Positions 19,298 through 28,901 of a DNA stretch of 64,000 nucleotides are shown in pieces. Every line of letters begins with the position of its first letter. Within the stretch, counting starts at the first letter, position 1. A program made the position numbers and the translations under genes. The stretch is from Polyangia bacterium (GTDB lineage Bacteria; Myxococcota_A; Polyangia; Fen-1088). The notes beneath the pieces are model-generated. The model made no database searches and was not told the DNA's origin. It worked only from the letters and a program-made list of their open reading frames with translations. The DNA lies in assembly GCA_036268875.1 (NCBI GenBank), contig DATATI010000083.1:62001-126000 (forward strand), in the 5' to 3' direction.

Positions 19298-19774
19298 CTA
19301 CTTGAACTCCTTGAGCATCCGATCGATGGCGTCTTCTTTTTTCGCCGTGGAGTTCCTGGATCCCCTTCCGTCGCGCGCCGCGACGGCCTTCCCGTGCGCG
19401 GTTTTCGCCACGTGCATGCGGTGATGCCGAGCGCCCCCATGATGACGAACAGGAGTCGGAGCGGCGACCACTGTCCGCGCCTCGGCCGGCACCTCCGCCT
19501 TCGGCGCGGCCGCGACCATTGCCGCCGGCTGCGCCGCTGCGGCCACATGGGCCGGCTCGGGCACCGCCACTTGCTGCTGTTCCGCCACTGCCGCCAGCAC
19601 GCGGGCCGTCGCCGCCTCCGCCGCCAAGTCGACGGCATGTCGGTGCCACATCGCCCCTCCCAGCACCAAAGCAGCGATCAAAACCAACCCTCCCGAAGCC
19701 CACAAAGCGAGCACGGCCGGATGCGGGCCTTGACTCGGAATATTGAAGCTCGGAAGGATGACTTTCGCGCTCAT
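19298..19774 (-). CDS. Single-pass membrane protein, unknown
   Basis: A 158-residue protein with a short N-terminal cytoplasmic segment, one membrane helix (about residues 20-42, LALWASGGLVLIAALVLGGA), an Ala/Val/Pro-rich extracytoplasmic stretch, a His/Arg-rich patch (RHHGGARHHRMH) and a charged C-terminal helix KKEDAIDRMLKEFK. I do not recognise the family. The layout resembles the helix plus Ala-Pro linker of TonB/GltJ-type proteins. The ATG at 19774 has GGAG eight bases upstream and is preferred over codons further upstream. It lies upstream of the ENSVLFSL coiled-coil protein in the same direction, with a hairpin between them. Confidence 0.62.
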   Translation of the reverse strand: MSAKVILPSFNIPSQGPHPAVLALWASGGLVLIAALVLGGAMWHRHAVDLAAEAATARVLAAVAEQQQVAVPEPAHVAAAAQPAAMVAAAPKAEVPAEARTVVAAPTPVRHHGGARHHRMHVAKTAHGKAVAARDGRGSRNSTAKKEDAIDRMLKEFK

Positions 19775-20015
19775 TGATTGGTCTCCATGGAGTTCCGGTA
19801 AAACCACAGCAATTTCCATTCCGGTCATCCAACGCGACAACCATTTGAAACAATTGAGCGGTCCTGCGGGGCCTGCGGTCACCGGCCTGGGGACAATCCC
19901 CCCCGAATGCCCTTTTCGGCCCCGGCTGGCTTCATTTGGCGAGGCGGTGGTTCCAAGCTATCGTCCCCCGATGGCGCGGTCCGCCCGTTGACTGTCGCCA
20001 TCACTGTCGATTGCC

Positions 20016-20750
20016 ATGCCCCACTACGTCGATCTGCACGCGCACTTTCTACCGGCGCTTGACGATGGAGCCACCGACCTGGCGATGGCAATGGCGATGG
20101 TGCACGCGGTGGCGGCGCTGGGATTTTCCGAACTCTTCGCCACGCCTCACCAGCGCCTGGGCATGTTCATGCCCGAACGGTCGGCCATCGACGGCGCCTT
20201 CGCAACGGTAGCGCAGGCGACCGTCGAAGCGGGGTTGCCGGTGCGCCTGGGCCTCGGTGCGGAGAATTATTGGGACGAAGTCTTTCACGCCCGCGCCGTC
20301 AAGAACGCCATGCCCAGCTACGACGGCGGACCGGCCTTCCTGTTCGAGGTCACCCCGCAAATGATGCCCCCGGGGATCGAAAACCGGCTGTTCGATTTCC
20401 GCATGAGCTCCCGCCTGCCGGTGATGGCGCACCCGGAGCGGTACGCGGCCATCCAGCGCGAGCCAGCGCAGGCCGAGAAGCTGGGGCGGACGGCGGCCCT
20501 GCTGGTCGATCTCGCCGCGCTCGAAGGCGCGCACGGCAAGGCCGAGATGAAGACCGCGCGGCGGTTGGTGCTGGATGGACTGGTCCACGCCGCCGCCTCC
20601 GACGTGCACCGTCCTGAAGACGCCACCTCGGTCGCCGCCGGCATGGATTGGATCCGCAAGCAGCGCGGCCAGGCGGTCTTGGATCGATTGCTGGACGAGA
20701 ACCCTCGTCGTATGTTGACCGGCGAATTGCCCGAGCCGCCGTCATCGTGA
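20016..20750 (+). CDS. PHP-domain tyrosine phosphatase (CpsB/YwqE-like)
   Basis: A 244-residue protein of the polymerase-and-histidinol-phosphatase fold. Metal-binding motifs are DLHAHFLPALDDGA (residues 6-19), FATPHQ, the later VMAHPERYAAI and AASDVHRPED. This pattern is that of CpsB/CapC protein-tyrosine phosphatases, which dephosphorylate bacterial tyrosine kinases controlling capsule and exopolysaccharide assembly. No kinase or polysaccharide genes are in the window. A membrane-protein gene starts 30 bases downstream, probably in the same operon. Substrate is inferred. Confidence 0.85.
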   Translation: MPHYVDLHAHFLPALDDGATDLAMAMAMVHAVAALGFSELFATPHQRLGMFMPERSAIDGAFATVAQATVEAGLPVRLGLGAENYWDEVFHARAVKNAMPSYDGGPAFLFEVTPQMMPPGIENRLFDFRMSSRLPVMAHPERYAAIQREPAQAEKLGRTAALLVDLAALEGAHGKAEMKTARRLVLDGLVHAAASDVHRPEDATSVAAGMDWIRKQRGQAVLDRLLDENPRRMLTGELPEPPSS

Positions 20751-20780
20751 AAGCGGCTGACGGCTGACCCGTCCCCTCGC

Positions 20781-21839
20781 ATGACCCCTCGATTTTGGTT
20801 GAAGGTTTCCGCGTCGCTGTTCGTCGGCGTGGTCTGCGTCTTGTTCGCCCTTCACGGCATCGACGGCCAGCAGGTGCTGGCGGCGATGCGCGCCCTACCG
20901 CTGTCGGCGGTGGCGGTCTATCTGGTGACGCTGGCGCTGACGCATCTGTTTCGTGCCTGGCGCTGGGAATACTTGCTGCGTCCCCTCGGTGTCTCGCTGC
21001 CGCTGGCGCGCCTGCTGCCGATCTCATCGGTGGGGTTCATGGCGATCTTGGCCTTGCCGGTGCGCCTGGGCGAGTTCGTGCGACCTTACTTCGTGGCCCG
21101 TGAACGCCACCTGCGGATGAGCACCGCGCTCGGCACCGTGGCCGTCGAGCGCATCGTCGACGGCCTTTTGATCTCGATCCTGTTTTTTGTTTCTTACCTG
21201 GCGTCGGCCGGCGACACCTTCTCGCCCGAGCTGCGCTTCGGCGCCTGGCTGTCGTTGCTGGGGTTCCTCGGCTTGACGACGTTCCTAGGTCTTGCTCAGG
21301 TGTGGACGGACGCCACGATCAACGTGGCGCTGCGTCTGTCGCTGCTGCACTGGCTGGCGCCGCACAAGGCGCAGGTCATCGGCGACAAGGTGCTGGCGCT
21401 GATCTCCGGGTTTCGGGTCCTGCGCGATCCGCGCAACTTCGCCATCTTCCTGCTGCAGTCGATCATTTACTGGAGCATCAACGGCCTCGGCATGTGGTAC
21501 CTGGCCTGGCAGATGAACCTGCCCATCTCCATCGGCGCCGCCTTTGCCACCATGGCCTTCACCGGCGTGGTCCTGACCTTGCCCAATTCGCCCGGCCTGG
21601 TAGGGCAATTTCACGCCGCCATCAAGCTGGGCTTGCTGGCCTACCTGCCCGCCGCGATCGTGAACGGACCGGGCATGGCCTACGCGATCGTCCTGCACGG
21701 GGTGCAGACCATCTGGTACGTGACGGTCGGGTTACTGTCGATGCTGCTGCTATCGTCGGGCGGACGGGCGCCGTCGCTGGCGGACGCGGTCCGCGAATCG
21801 AACCGCGCGGCGGACGCGCCCAATCTGGAGGTGTCGTGA
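20781..21839 (+). CDS. LPG-synthase-like membrane protein (UPF0104/AglD family)
   Basis: A 352-residue integral membrane protein with seven to eight hydrophobic segments. Family motifs are [49 protein letters not shown] and [17 protein letters not shown], as in the lysylphosphatidylglycerol-synthase transmembrane region family. Members flip or modify lipids or lipid-linked sugars; the soluble aminoacyl-transfer domain of MprF is absent. Its stop overlaps the GTG start of the next gene (GTGA). A role in lipid or envelope modification beside the CpsB-like gene is plausible but unproved. Confidence 0.85.
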   Translation: MTPRFWLKVSASLFVGVVCVLFALHGIDGQQVLAAMRALPLSAVAVYLVTLALTHLFRAWRWEYLLRPLGVSLPLARLLPISSVGFMAILALPVRLGEFVRPYFVARERHLRMSTALGTVAVERIVDGLLISILFFVSYLASAGDTFSPELRFGAWLSLLGFLGLTTFLGLAQVWTDATINVALRLSLLHWLAPHKAQVIGDKVLALISGFRVLRDPRNFAIFLLQSIIYWSINGLGMWYLAWQMNLPISIGAAFATMAFTGVVLTLPNSPGLVGQFHAAIKLGLLAYLPAAIVNGPGMAYAIVLHGVQTIWYVTVGLLSMLLLSSGGRAPSLADAVRESNRAADAPNLEVS

Positions 21840-22333
21840 ACCGCGTGGCTTTGGTGCTTGTCGCGCTGCTGACCGGGGGGATCGCCGTCGTCACCGCCAC
21901 GCCGGCCCAGGCCCGGACCAGCAACGTGGTCGGCTACCCGGTGACCGACGTGTGGCCAACGGCGATCCGTTTTCTGCGCGTCGATCGTGACTATGCCATC
22001 AAGGAAAAAGACGAGACCGCCGGCTACGTCATCTTCGACGCGACGGAGAACAAGCGCGCCTACCGCGGCACGCTTGAACTGGTGGCCACCAGCGACAGCG
22101 AGGGTCGCCCCTCGACGCAGATCGTGGTGACGCTGGCCGATCTGCCGCGCCACTTCGAGGTGGCGCTGGTCGACAAGCTGGCGGCCAAGCTGCGTGAAGA
22201 GCGGGGTCTGCCCGCCGCGCCGCCGCCGAAACGCCCGCCGCCGGCGCCGCCGGAAAACCCGCCGCAAAAACCGCCCACCGCCGAACCCGGCGCGCTGCCC
22301 AAGCCGCCGGTGTGGGGACCCGAACTCCGATAA
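21836..22333 (+). CDS. Exported protein with Pro-rich tail, unknown
   Basis: A 165-residue protein with a signal peptide ([15 protein letters not shown] then ATPAQA). The mature domain of about 95 residues begins [20 protein letters not shown] and has alternating strands and helices; the tail is strongly Pro-rich ([15 protein letters not shown]) and probably spans or binds the wall. The GTG at 21836 is chosen because it overlaps the previous stop and has GGAG five bases upstream. I do not recognise a family. Co-translation with the LPG-synthase-like membrane protein suggests an envelope role. Confidence 0.75.
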   Translation: MNRVALVLVALLTGGIAVVTATPAQARTSNVVGYPVTDVWPTAIRFLRVDRDYAIKEKDETAGYVIFDATENKRAYRGTLELVATSDSEGRPSTQIVVTLADLPRHFEVALVDKLAAKLREERGLPAAPPPKRPPPAPPENPPQKPPTAEPGALPKPPVWGPELR

Positions 22334-22353
22334 CAACCACGATAAAAACCACC

Positions 22354-23403
22354 ATGACAACCGCCACGACCACCGCAGCGCCGCCGATCGATCTGCGCAG
22401 CGACACGGTGACCAGACCGTCCGCCGGCATGCGCGCCGCCATGGCCGCCGCCGAAGTGGGCGACGACGTGCTGGGCGAAGATCCCACGGTGATTCTGCTG
22501 CAAACGCGCGCCGCCCTGCTGCTGGGAATGGAGGCCGCCCTGTTCGTGCCGTCAGGGACCATGGCCAACCAGATCGCCCTCAAGATCCACTGCGAGCCCG
22601 GCGACGAGGTGATCGTCAGCGACGGGGCCCATGTGGTGTGGCACGAGATGGGCGGCGGCGCGGCCCTGGCCGGCGTGCAGCTTTTCGCCGTCGGGCGCGG
22701 CGGAACCTTCACCGGCGAAGACGTCGACGGCGCGTACAAGCCGTCCTCTTCGCTGCAGTCCCCCACCCGCCTGGTCTGCGTGGAGAACACCCACAACCGC
22801 GGCGGCGGCGTCGTCTGGCCGCGCGCCGATCTGGATTCGGTGGTGGCGACGGCGCGCCGCCTTGGGCTGCGCCTGCACCTCGACGGCGCGCGCCTGATGA
22901 ACGCCGCCGTGGCCAGCGGGCAAACGCCGGCGGCGCTGGCCGACGGTTTTGACACCGTCTCGTTCGCCTTTTCGAAGGGACTGGGCGCGCCGGTGGGTTC
23001 GGTCATCGCCGGGTCGCGCCCGCTTATCGAACGCGCCCATCGCTTTCGCAAGATGCTGGGCGGCGGCATGCGCCAGGCCGGCGTCATCGCCGCGGCGGCT
23101 CTGTACGCCCTGGACCACAACGTCGATTGCCTGGCCGACGATCACGCCAAGGCGCGCCTGCTGGGCGAACGGCTGGGCAAACTTCCCGGCCTGACCGTCG
23201 ACACCGCCCGGCTGCACAGCAACATCGTGATGGTTGATCTCGATCCGCGCCTGCCCCCGGCTAAGGCGCTCTCGGCCCGCCTGCACGCGCGCGGCGTGTT
23301 GTGTTTTCCCTTCGGTCCGCGCCGCCTGCGCCTGGTCACCCACCTAGACGTTTCGCGCGCGCAATGCGAACGCGCCGCGGAGATCTTCGCCGACGTGCTG
23401 TAG
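22354..23403 (+). CDS. Low-specificity threonine aldolase
   Basis: A 349-residue PLP-dependent enzyme that cleaves threonine or allo-threonine to glycine and acetaldehyde. Motifs: [12 protein letters not shown] near the start, [50 protein letters not shown] (PLP ring Asp), and [14 protein letters not shown] with the Schiff-base lysine. Length and order agree with the beta-eliminating lyase/aldolase family. The ATG at 22354 is preferred; a GTG at 22312 would overlap the preceding gene. It ends six bases before a convergent small carrier gene. Confidence 0.93.
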   Translation: MTTATTTAAPPIDLRSDTVTRPSAGMRAAMAAAEVGDDVLGEDPTVILLQTRAALLLGMEAALFVPSGTMANQIALKIHCEPGDEVIVSDGAHVVWHEMGGGAALAGVQLFAVGRGGTFTGEDVDGAYKPSSSLQSPTRLVCVENTHNRGGGVVWPRADLDSVVATARRLGLRLHLDGARLMNAAVASGQTPAALADGFDTVSFAFSKGLGAPVGSVIAGSRPLIERAHRFRKMLGGGMRQAGVIAAAALYALDHNVDCLADDHAKARLLGERLGKLPGLTVDTARLHSNIVMVDLDPRLPPAKALSARLHARGVLCFPFGPRRLRLVTHLDVSRAQCERAAEIFADVL

Positions 23404-23409
23404 ACGCCG

Positions 23410-23628
23410 CTAGGAAGACAGCTCGACCAGCGGCGCGCCCTCTTCGACGGCGGCGCCTTCCTTGACCAGCACGGCGGTGACTTTCCCCGCCGAAGGCGAT
23501 TCGACCGGCATCTCCATCTTCATCGATTCAAGGATGACGACGGTCTGGCCTTCGCTGACCGTGTCGCCCACCTTGACCTCGATCTTCCAAACCGTTCCGG
23601 TGATGTGCGCGTTCACGCTGGTGGCCAT
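23410..23628 (-). CDS. Stand-alone biotin/lipoyl carrier protein
   Basis: A 72-residue protein that is nothing but a biotinyl/lipoyl domain. The attachment site is ESMKMEM, where the lysine in MKM would carry biotin; the surrounding hairpin GDTVSEGQTVVIL and SAGKVTAVLVKEGAAV fit biotin carrier domains of acyl-CoA carboxylases. Very short free-standing carriers of this kind exist, but here no carboxylase or carboxyltransferase gene is adjacent. The ATG at 23628 gives the usual start (MATSVNAHITGTVWKI). It lies downstream of the Fe-S protein gene in the same direction (34 bases). Confidence 0.85.
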   Translation of the reverse strand: MATSVNAHITGTVWKIEVKVGDTVSEGQTVVILESMKMEMPVESPSAGKVTAVLVKEGAAVEEGAPLVELSS

Positions 23629-23662
23629 GCGCGTGGCAGTAGAAACCGTCCGCGCCAGGCGG

Positions 23663-24367
23663 TCAAGGTTTGCCAGCGTCGGGATCAGCCTTTGGCATCG
23701 ACGCGGCCATGTGAAAGGCCAGCTGCCGTTCGCTGTAGCGCTGCTCGGGCGCGCGGATGCAGCGGCTGCGCGCCGCACAGGCCAGATGACAGGCGGGATC
23801 GCAGAGCCGGTTTGCGCGACAGACACTGTAGACGAAACCGCTGAGGGCGACGGCGCGCGCCGGGCAGGCCGCCACGCAGGGCGCGTCGCAACCGGCGCAG
23901 CCGTCGCCCGGCGCCGGTTCGGCGGGCAATGCCACGTCGACGATCACCAGCGCGCGATAAGCCCACCAGGGCCCGAACTGCGGGTGAATCTGCATGCCCA
24001 GCGGCCCGGGCGCGCCCAGACCGGCGGCCCGCCCCAGCCGCTGAAAGGGCAGCGGCGTGCCGGCGTCCACAAACGGGAAAAAAATCCCGTGGCCGACGAC
24101 CGTGCCCAGGCTGTCGCGCACCGCTGCTTCCACCTCGGCGCGCGTGAAGCGATCCAGCGGATTGGGTTTCCCATCGGCGCCGCCGATAGCGGCGACAAAC
24201 CGATCGAAGAAGCCCCGGCCGCCCGAACCAACCAGCAGCGCCGACACGCCGCTGGCGCGCAGCTCGCGCAGGCGCGGACCGCCGACGATGGCGCACGCCC
24301 GGTCGAACGCCGCCTCGCCGAGCGGCAGCACGATGTTCAGGCCAGCCTCCGCCAACCGGCGGCGCAA
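23663..24367 (-). CDS. 4Fe-4S ferredoxin-like protein (QueG-like Cys clusters)
   Basis: About 234 residues. The C-terminal half contains two Cys groups, CAGCDAPCVAACPA (C-x2-C-x3-C-x3-CP, a 4Fe-4S motif) and CRANRLCDPACHLACAARSRC, arranged as in epoxyqueuosine-reductase-like proteins. The N-terminal half (for example ALLVGSGGRGFFDRF, FPFVDAGTPLPFQRLGRAAGL) resembles the domain preceding the clusters there. The frame has no ATG or GTG near its beginning after the upstream stop; TTG at 24367 is the likely start. Redox function is likely; the substrate is unknown and true QueG activity is doubtful. Confidence 0.68.
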   Translation of the reverse strand: MRRRLAEAGLNIVLPLGEAAFDRACAIVGGPRLRELRASGVSALLVGSGGRGFFDRFVAAIGGADGKPNPLDRFTRAEVEAAVRDSLGTVVGHGIFFPFVDAGTPLPFQRLGRAAGLGAPGPLGMQIHPQFGPWWAYRALVIVDVALPAEPAPGDGCAGCDAPCVAACPARAVALSGFVYSVCRANRLCDPACHLACAARSRCIRAPEQRYSERQLAFHMAASMPKADPDAGKP

Positions 24368-24401
24368 CAGATCCAGCGCGGCGGAGGTGGACGTTGTGGC
24401 C

Positions 24402-26156
24402 CTACTTCAGGATGAAGGGATACGGCGTTGTCAAACCGTCGGACGGCGGGAAGGCCGCCGACTTGACGGCCTTCTCGACGCAGTTGCCGCTGGGCGTGCC
24501 AGCGAACTTGCCTTGAGCGGTGGCCGACGACACCCTGCCGCTTTTGCCGATGACCACGTTGACCATCACCATGCCCGGGACCTTGTACTGGTTATAGCAA
24601 TCCCCGACCTTGCCCTTGACGCTGTTCATGCCGGCGACGACGGCGTTCTTCGACAGCGGCCCCGACGCGGCGGGCTCGGCGACCGCCTTGCGCGAGTCAT
24701 CATCGCCGCGCAGCTTGGACGCCTTGGGCGCCTTCGGCGATAACGCCCCCTCCAGCAAATCGTCCAGCGATCCCTTGGTCGGCTTCTTCTCTGTCGGATC
24801 GGCGGCGGGCGCGACCGCCGGCGATCCGGCGGCGGTGGCGGATCGTCCGCCGCCGCTGGGGTCGGCGCTGGCCACCACGCCATGACGGCCGCCCTTGCCG
24901 TGTTTGCCGGGATGCGCGGCGGTTGTGGGCGCGGCCGCCACTCCGCTCTTGGGCGCCTCGCGGGGCGGCAGCTTGTCGTCGGGGATGCTCGGCTGCGGCG
25001 TGGTCGGCGCAGTCGCGGTCTCGGACGGTTTCACCGCAGCAGCGGGGGCCGCGGCCACCGGAGCGCTGACCGACGCCGGCGTCGGCTCGGCCAGTACCGG
25101 CGGCTTGTCGGAAAAGATCTTCCACGCCATCAACAGGATCACGCCCACCAGTGCCACCATCAGCACGATGCCCGCATAGATCCACTTGGGCGGACCGCTG
25201 GACGTGGGCAGCGACAGCAGGACCGGTGCCGCCGGCGAGAACGCGCCGAAGGACGGCAAATCGTCGCCGTTGCCCATCGGCCCGTCACCTGGCGAACCCA
25301 GCGTCGACGCCGCCATGGCTCGGATATCGATCAAGCCCGATCCTTCGGATCCAGGCGACGGTGTGCCGCCGCCGCTGGGCGCCGGTTTCGCCGAGGCGCC
25401 GGGCGCGGCCAGCGATTGCAAGTTCGACAGCGAAAACAGTACCGAATTTTCGTGGCGCTGGGCGGTCAGGCTCTCCAGCCGGCCGCCGTCGTGTCCGGCG
25501 CTGATGCCGCCCCCGTTCCCGTTACCCCAGTGGTTCTCTTCGGTGGACGGACGCGGAGAGGCCTGCGCGGCGAACAGATCGCCACCGCCCAAATCGGGTC
25601 CCGGCGACGGCGCCGAAAATCCCATCGGATCGTGGGCGCCGCGTTCCTCGGAGATCGCCGGCGCGACCGAGATGCTGCCGAACAAACCGCCGCTGTTGGT
25701 GGGGCTGGCGGCGTGAACCACCTCGGCCGCTGACGACTCGGAGGCGCCGTTGGTCTCGGTGAAATGCTCGCTCTCGGCCTCGGCGCCGGGCGTCTCGGCC
25801 GCGGGGCTGGAGATCGCCTCGTCGGCGAACTCCGGTACCGTCGACAGCTTGATCCAGTCGGCGAAGCCGTCCTTCCAGACGTAGGTCTCGCCGTTCACCT
25901 CGCCGCGGGAGATCCGGGCGCGCACGTCAGCGTCGGGCAGCGGACCGACCTGATCGCCGTCTACCACCAGGTGCCAGCCGCCGTCACCATCGGCCGCCGG
26001 CGGCGGTTGATTGGCCGCCACCCCGCCACCATCATTGGTGCCCCGCACGACGATGATGTGGCTGCATTTCTTGCAGCGGATCTTGAAAACTTTTCCGCGA
26101 ACCTTGTCGTCGGAAATCGAATACTTGGTCGCGCAGGAATCACAGACGATCTTCAT
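24402..26156 (-). CDS. GltJ/AgmX-like motility protein (zinc ribbon, GYF, TM, AgmX/PglI CTD)
   Basis: A 584-residue single-pass membrane protein. Residues 1-38 form an MJ0042-type zinc ribbon (Cys 5, 8, 28, 31). Residues about 60-112 form a GYF-like domain (WHLVVDGDQVGPLPDADV, later GFADWIKL). A long disordered linker holds RHENSVLFSLSNLQSL (residues 234-249) and GLIDIRAMA. The membrane helix is 325-348, followed by an Ala/Pro periplasmic linker and a C-terminal AgmX/PglI domain (NSVKGKVGDCYNQYKVPG to PYPFILK). This is the architecture of Myxococcus GltJ, a focal-adhesion component of gliding motility, whose cytoplasmic domains bind regulators. Orthology versus paralogy cannot be decided here; no other glt genes are in view. 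Confidence 0.85.
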   Translation of the reverse strand: MKIVCDSCATKYSISDDKVRGKVFKIRCKKCSHIIVVRGTNDGGGVAANQPPPAADGDGGWHLVVDGDQVGPLPDADVRARISRGEVNGETYVWKDGFADWIKLSTVPEFADEAISSPAAETPGAEAESEHFTETNGASESSAAEVVHAASPTNSGGLFGSISVAPAISEERGAHDPMGFSAPSPGPDLGGGDLFAAQASPRPSTEENHWGNGNGGGISAGHDGGRLESLTAQRHENSVLFSLSNLQSLAAPGASAKPAPSGGGTPSPGSEGSGLIDIRAMAASTLGSPGDGPMGNGDDLPSFGAFSPAAPVLLSLPTSSGPPKWIYAGIVLMVALVGVILLMAWKIFSDKPPVLAEPTPASVSAPVAAAPAAAVKPSETATAPTTPQPSIPDDKLPPREAPKSGVAAAPTTAAHPGKHGKGGRHGVVASADPSGGGRSATAAGSPAVAPAADPTEKKPTKGSLDDLLEGALSPKAPKASKLRGDDDSRKAVAEPAASGPLSKNAVVAGMNSVKGKVGDCYNQYKVPGMVMVNVVIGKSGRVSSATAQGKFAGTPSGNCVEKAVKSAAFPPSDGLTTPYPFILK

Positions 26157-26215
26157 TTACGCCTCAGCCGAGGTGGGATGCCGTTTGCCGGAGCCACACG
26201 GTATCAGGGTCAGAG

Positions 26216-26243
26216 ATTATATTTAGGCGGCGCGGCGGTGCAA
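26216..26243 (-). promoter_or_regulatory. Sigma-70-type promoter of the GltJ-like gene
   Basis: On the minus strand TTGCAC, 16 bases, TATAAT. The -10 is perfect and sits 60 bases before the ATG at 26156. It lies in a short AT-rich patch in otherwise GC-rich DNA. The 172-base gap from 26157 to 26328 holds no gene. Confidence 0.6.
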
Positions 26244-26328
26244 GCGAGACTGGCGCAGTTCTCAAGGCGTTTCGGCGATTTAGCTGGGGGCAAGCAGGGC
26301 GATATCCGACACCACCCGCGGCGAACAA

Positions 26329-27606
<1,278 letters not shown>

Positions 27607-27607
27607 T

Positions 27608-28864
27608 TTATTGTTCCTTCTTCTTCTTTTGCTGTTGGCGGGTGGATGACAGAAGGCCGCTGTCGGTTTGAACCACCGCGCCGAAACCCCAGCGCTTGGC
27701 GTAAGCTTCCAGCTCGGCGCCGCGCAGGCCGCACGGCTCGGCCGCGGCGCGCTCGCCTCTGGCGCGAAGCTCATCCGCCAGACGTTGCGCCGCCGCCGCC
27801 GGGCCGACCACCAGCACACCGCCGTTGCCGTTCAGATTGAGGTGCCCGCCGTCGGTGGCGCCGCCGTTCTCTTGCTGCGCGCGCGCGTCCAGCACGGCGG
27901 CGGCGGCTTCCACGTCGATGGCGAAGCCGACCGCCGGACAGGGCCGACCGTACCGTCCCAGCAGATCGTCATAGCGACCACCGGCCAGAACCGCGTCGGG
28001 CGCGCCGGGCACGAAACCTTGCACGCGCACGCCGGTGTAATAATCGAACCCGCGCACTTCGCCGAGGTCGACGTGCACGCGGGCGTCGATGGTTCGCGCC
28101 GCCACGGCATCGACGATCGCTTGCAGCTGGGCCAATGCGCGTTTGATTCCGGCGGTGGGCGCGCGCTTGCGAGCGTCGGCCAGGATCGACGGCGGCCCCG
28201 ACAGCGACGGCAAAAGCGCGGCGAACGCCGACGCGGAATTCGGTCCGCGCGCCGCGCGCAAGATCTCTTCCAGCCCGGCGCCGTCGCGCTTGCCGATGCA
28301 AAGGCGCGCCTCCTCGCGCGCGCCGTCGGGCAGATCGACCGCGTCCAGAACCTCGCGCGCCAGACCAAGGTGGCCGAGATCGATGGTCGGCGTGCCCAGT
28401 CCCGCCGCCTGCAGCGCCGCCGCGCCAAGGGCGATCATCTCGGCGTCACCGTGCGGTCCGGCGACACCGGCCAGCTCGACGCCGGCCTGGATCAACTCGC
28501 GCTGGCCGCGCGCCCCGCGTTCAAGCCGCACCACTGTGCCTTCATAACAAAGACGGATGGCGCCGGCCTCGTCGCGATAGCGCGTGGCGATGAGCCGCGC
28601 GATCTGCGGCGTGATGTCCGGCCGCAACGCCACCACCTGGCCCGAGCTCGGCTCGACGAAACGAATGGCCGCCGCGCGCCCGGCGCCGCCCAGCCCCAGC
28701 GCCAGCACATCTTCGTATTCGAAGGCCGGCGTGATGACGCGGGCAAATCCCCACCGTTCGAACACGCCCAGCAGCGTCTCGGCGATTCGTCGACGTGACG
28801 CCGCCGCCGCCGGCGCGAAATCACGCATGCCCGTCGGCAACCGTAATTGAGGACCATTGTTCAT
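27608..28864 (-). CDS. hisZ: ATP phosphoribosyltransferase regulatory subunit HisZ
   Basis: A 418-residue paralogue of histidyl-tRNA synthetase that activates short-form HisG in histidine synthesis. Motifs: LPTGMRDFAP at the start, FVEPSSGQVVALRPDITPQ (HisS motif 2 region, HisZ-like), IRLCYEGTVVRLERG, FDYYTGVRVQGFVPG and AGGRYDDLLGRYG. The tRNA-charging signature residues and the full anticodon domain of HisS are lacking, so HisZ is preferred. The C-terminus is an odd low-complexity tail QQQKKKKEQ. The ATG at 28864 fits the usual N-terminus. hisG itself is not in the window. Confidence 0.88.
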   Translation of the reverse strand: MNNGPQLRLPTGMRDFAPAAAASRRRIAETLLGVFERWGFARVITPAFEYEDVLALGLGGAGRAAAIRFVEPSSGQVVALRPDITPQIARLIATRYRDEAGAIRLCYEGTVVRLERGARGQRELIQAGVELAGVAGPHGDAEMIALGAAALQAAGLGTPTIDLGHLGLAREVLDAVDLPDGAREEARLCIGKRDGAGLEEILRAARGPNSASAFAALLPSLSGPPSILADARKRAPTAGIKRALAQLQAIVDAVAARTIDARVHVDLGEVRGFDYYTGVRVQGFVPGAPDAVLAGGRYDDLLGRYGRPCPAVGFAIDVEAAAAVLDARAQQENGGATDGGHLNLNGNGGVLVVGPAAAAQRLADELRARGERAAAEPCGLRGAELEAYAKRWGFGAVVQTDSGLLSSTRQQQKKKKEQ

Positions 28865-28901
28865 GAACGACCGATCGCGGACCAACCGGCCCGGCACGCG
28901 C

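Noticed and set aside
27608-28864. Histidyl-tRNA synthetase (hisS)
   Set aside because: Motifs and the shortened C-terminal part fit HisZ better.
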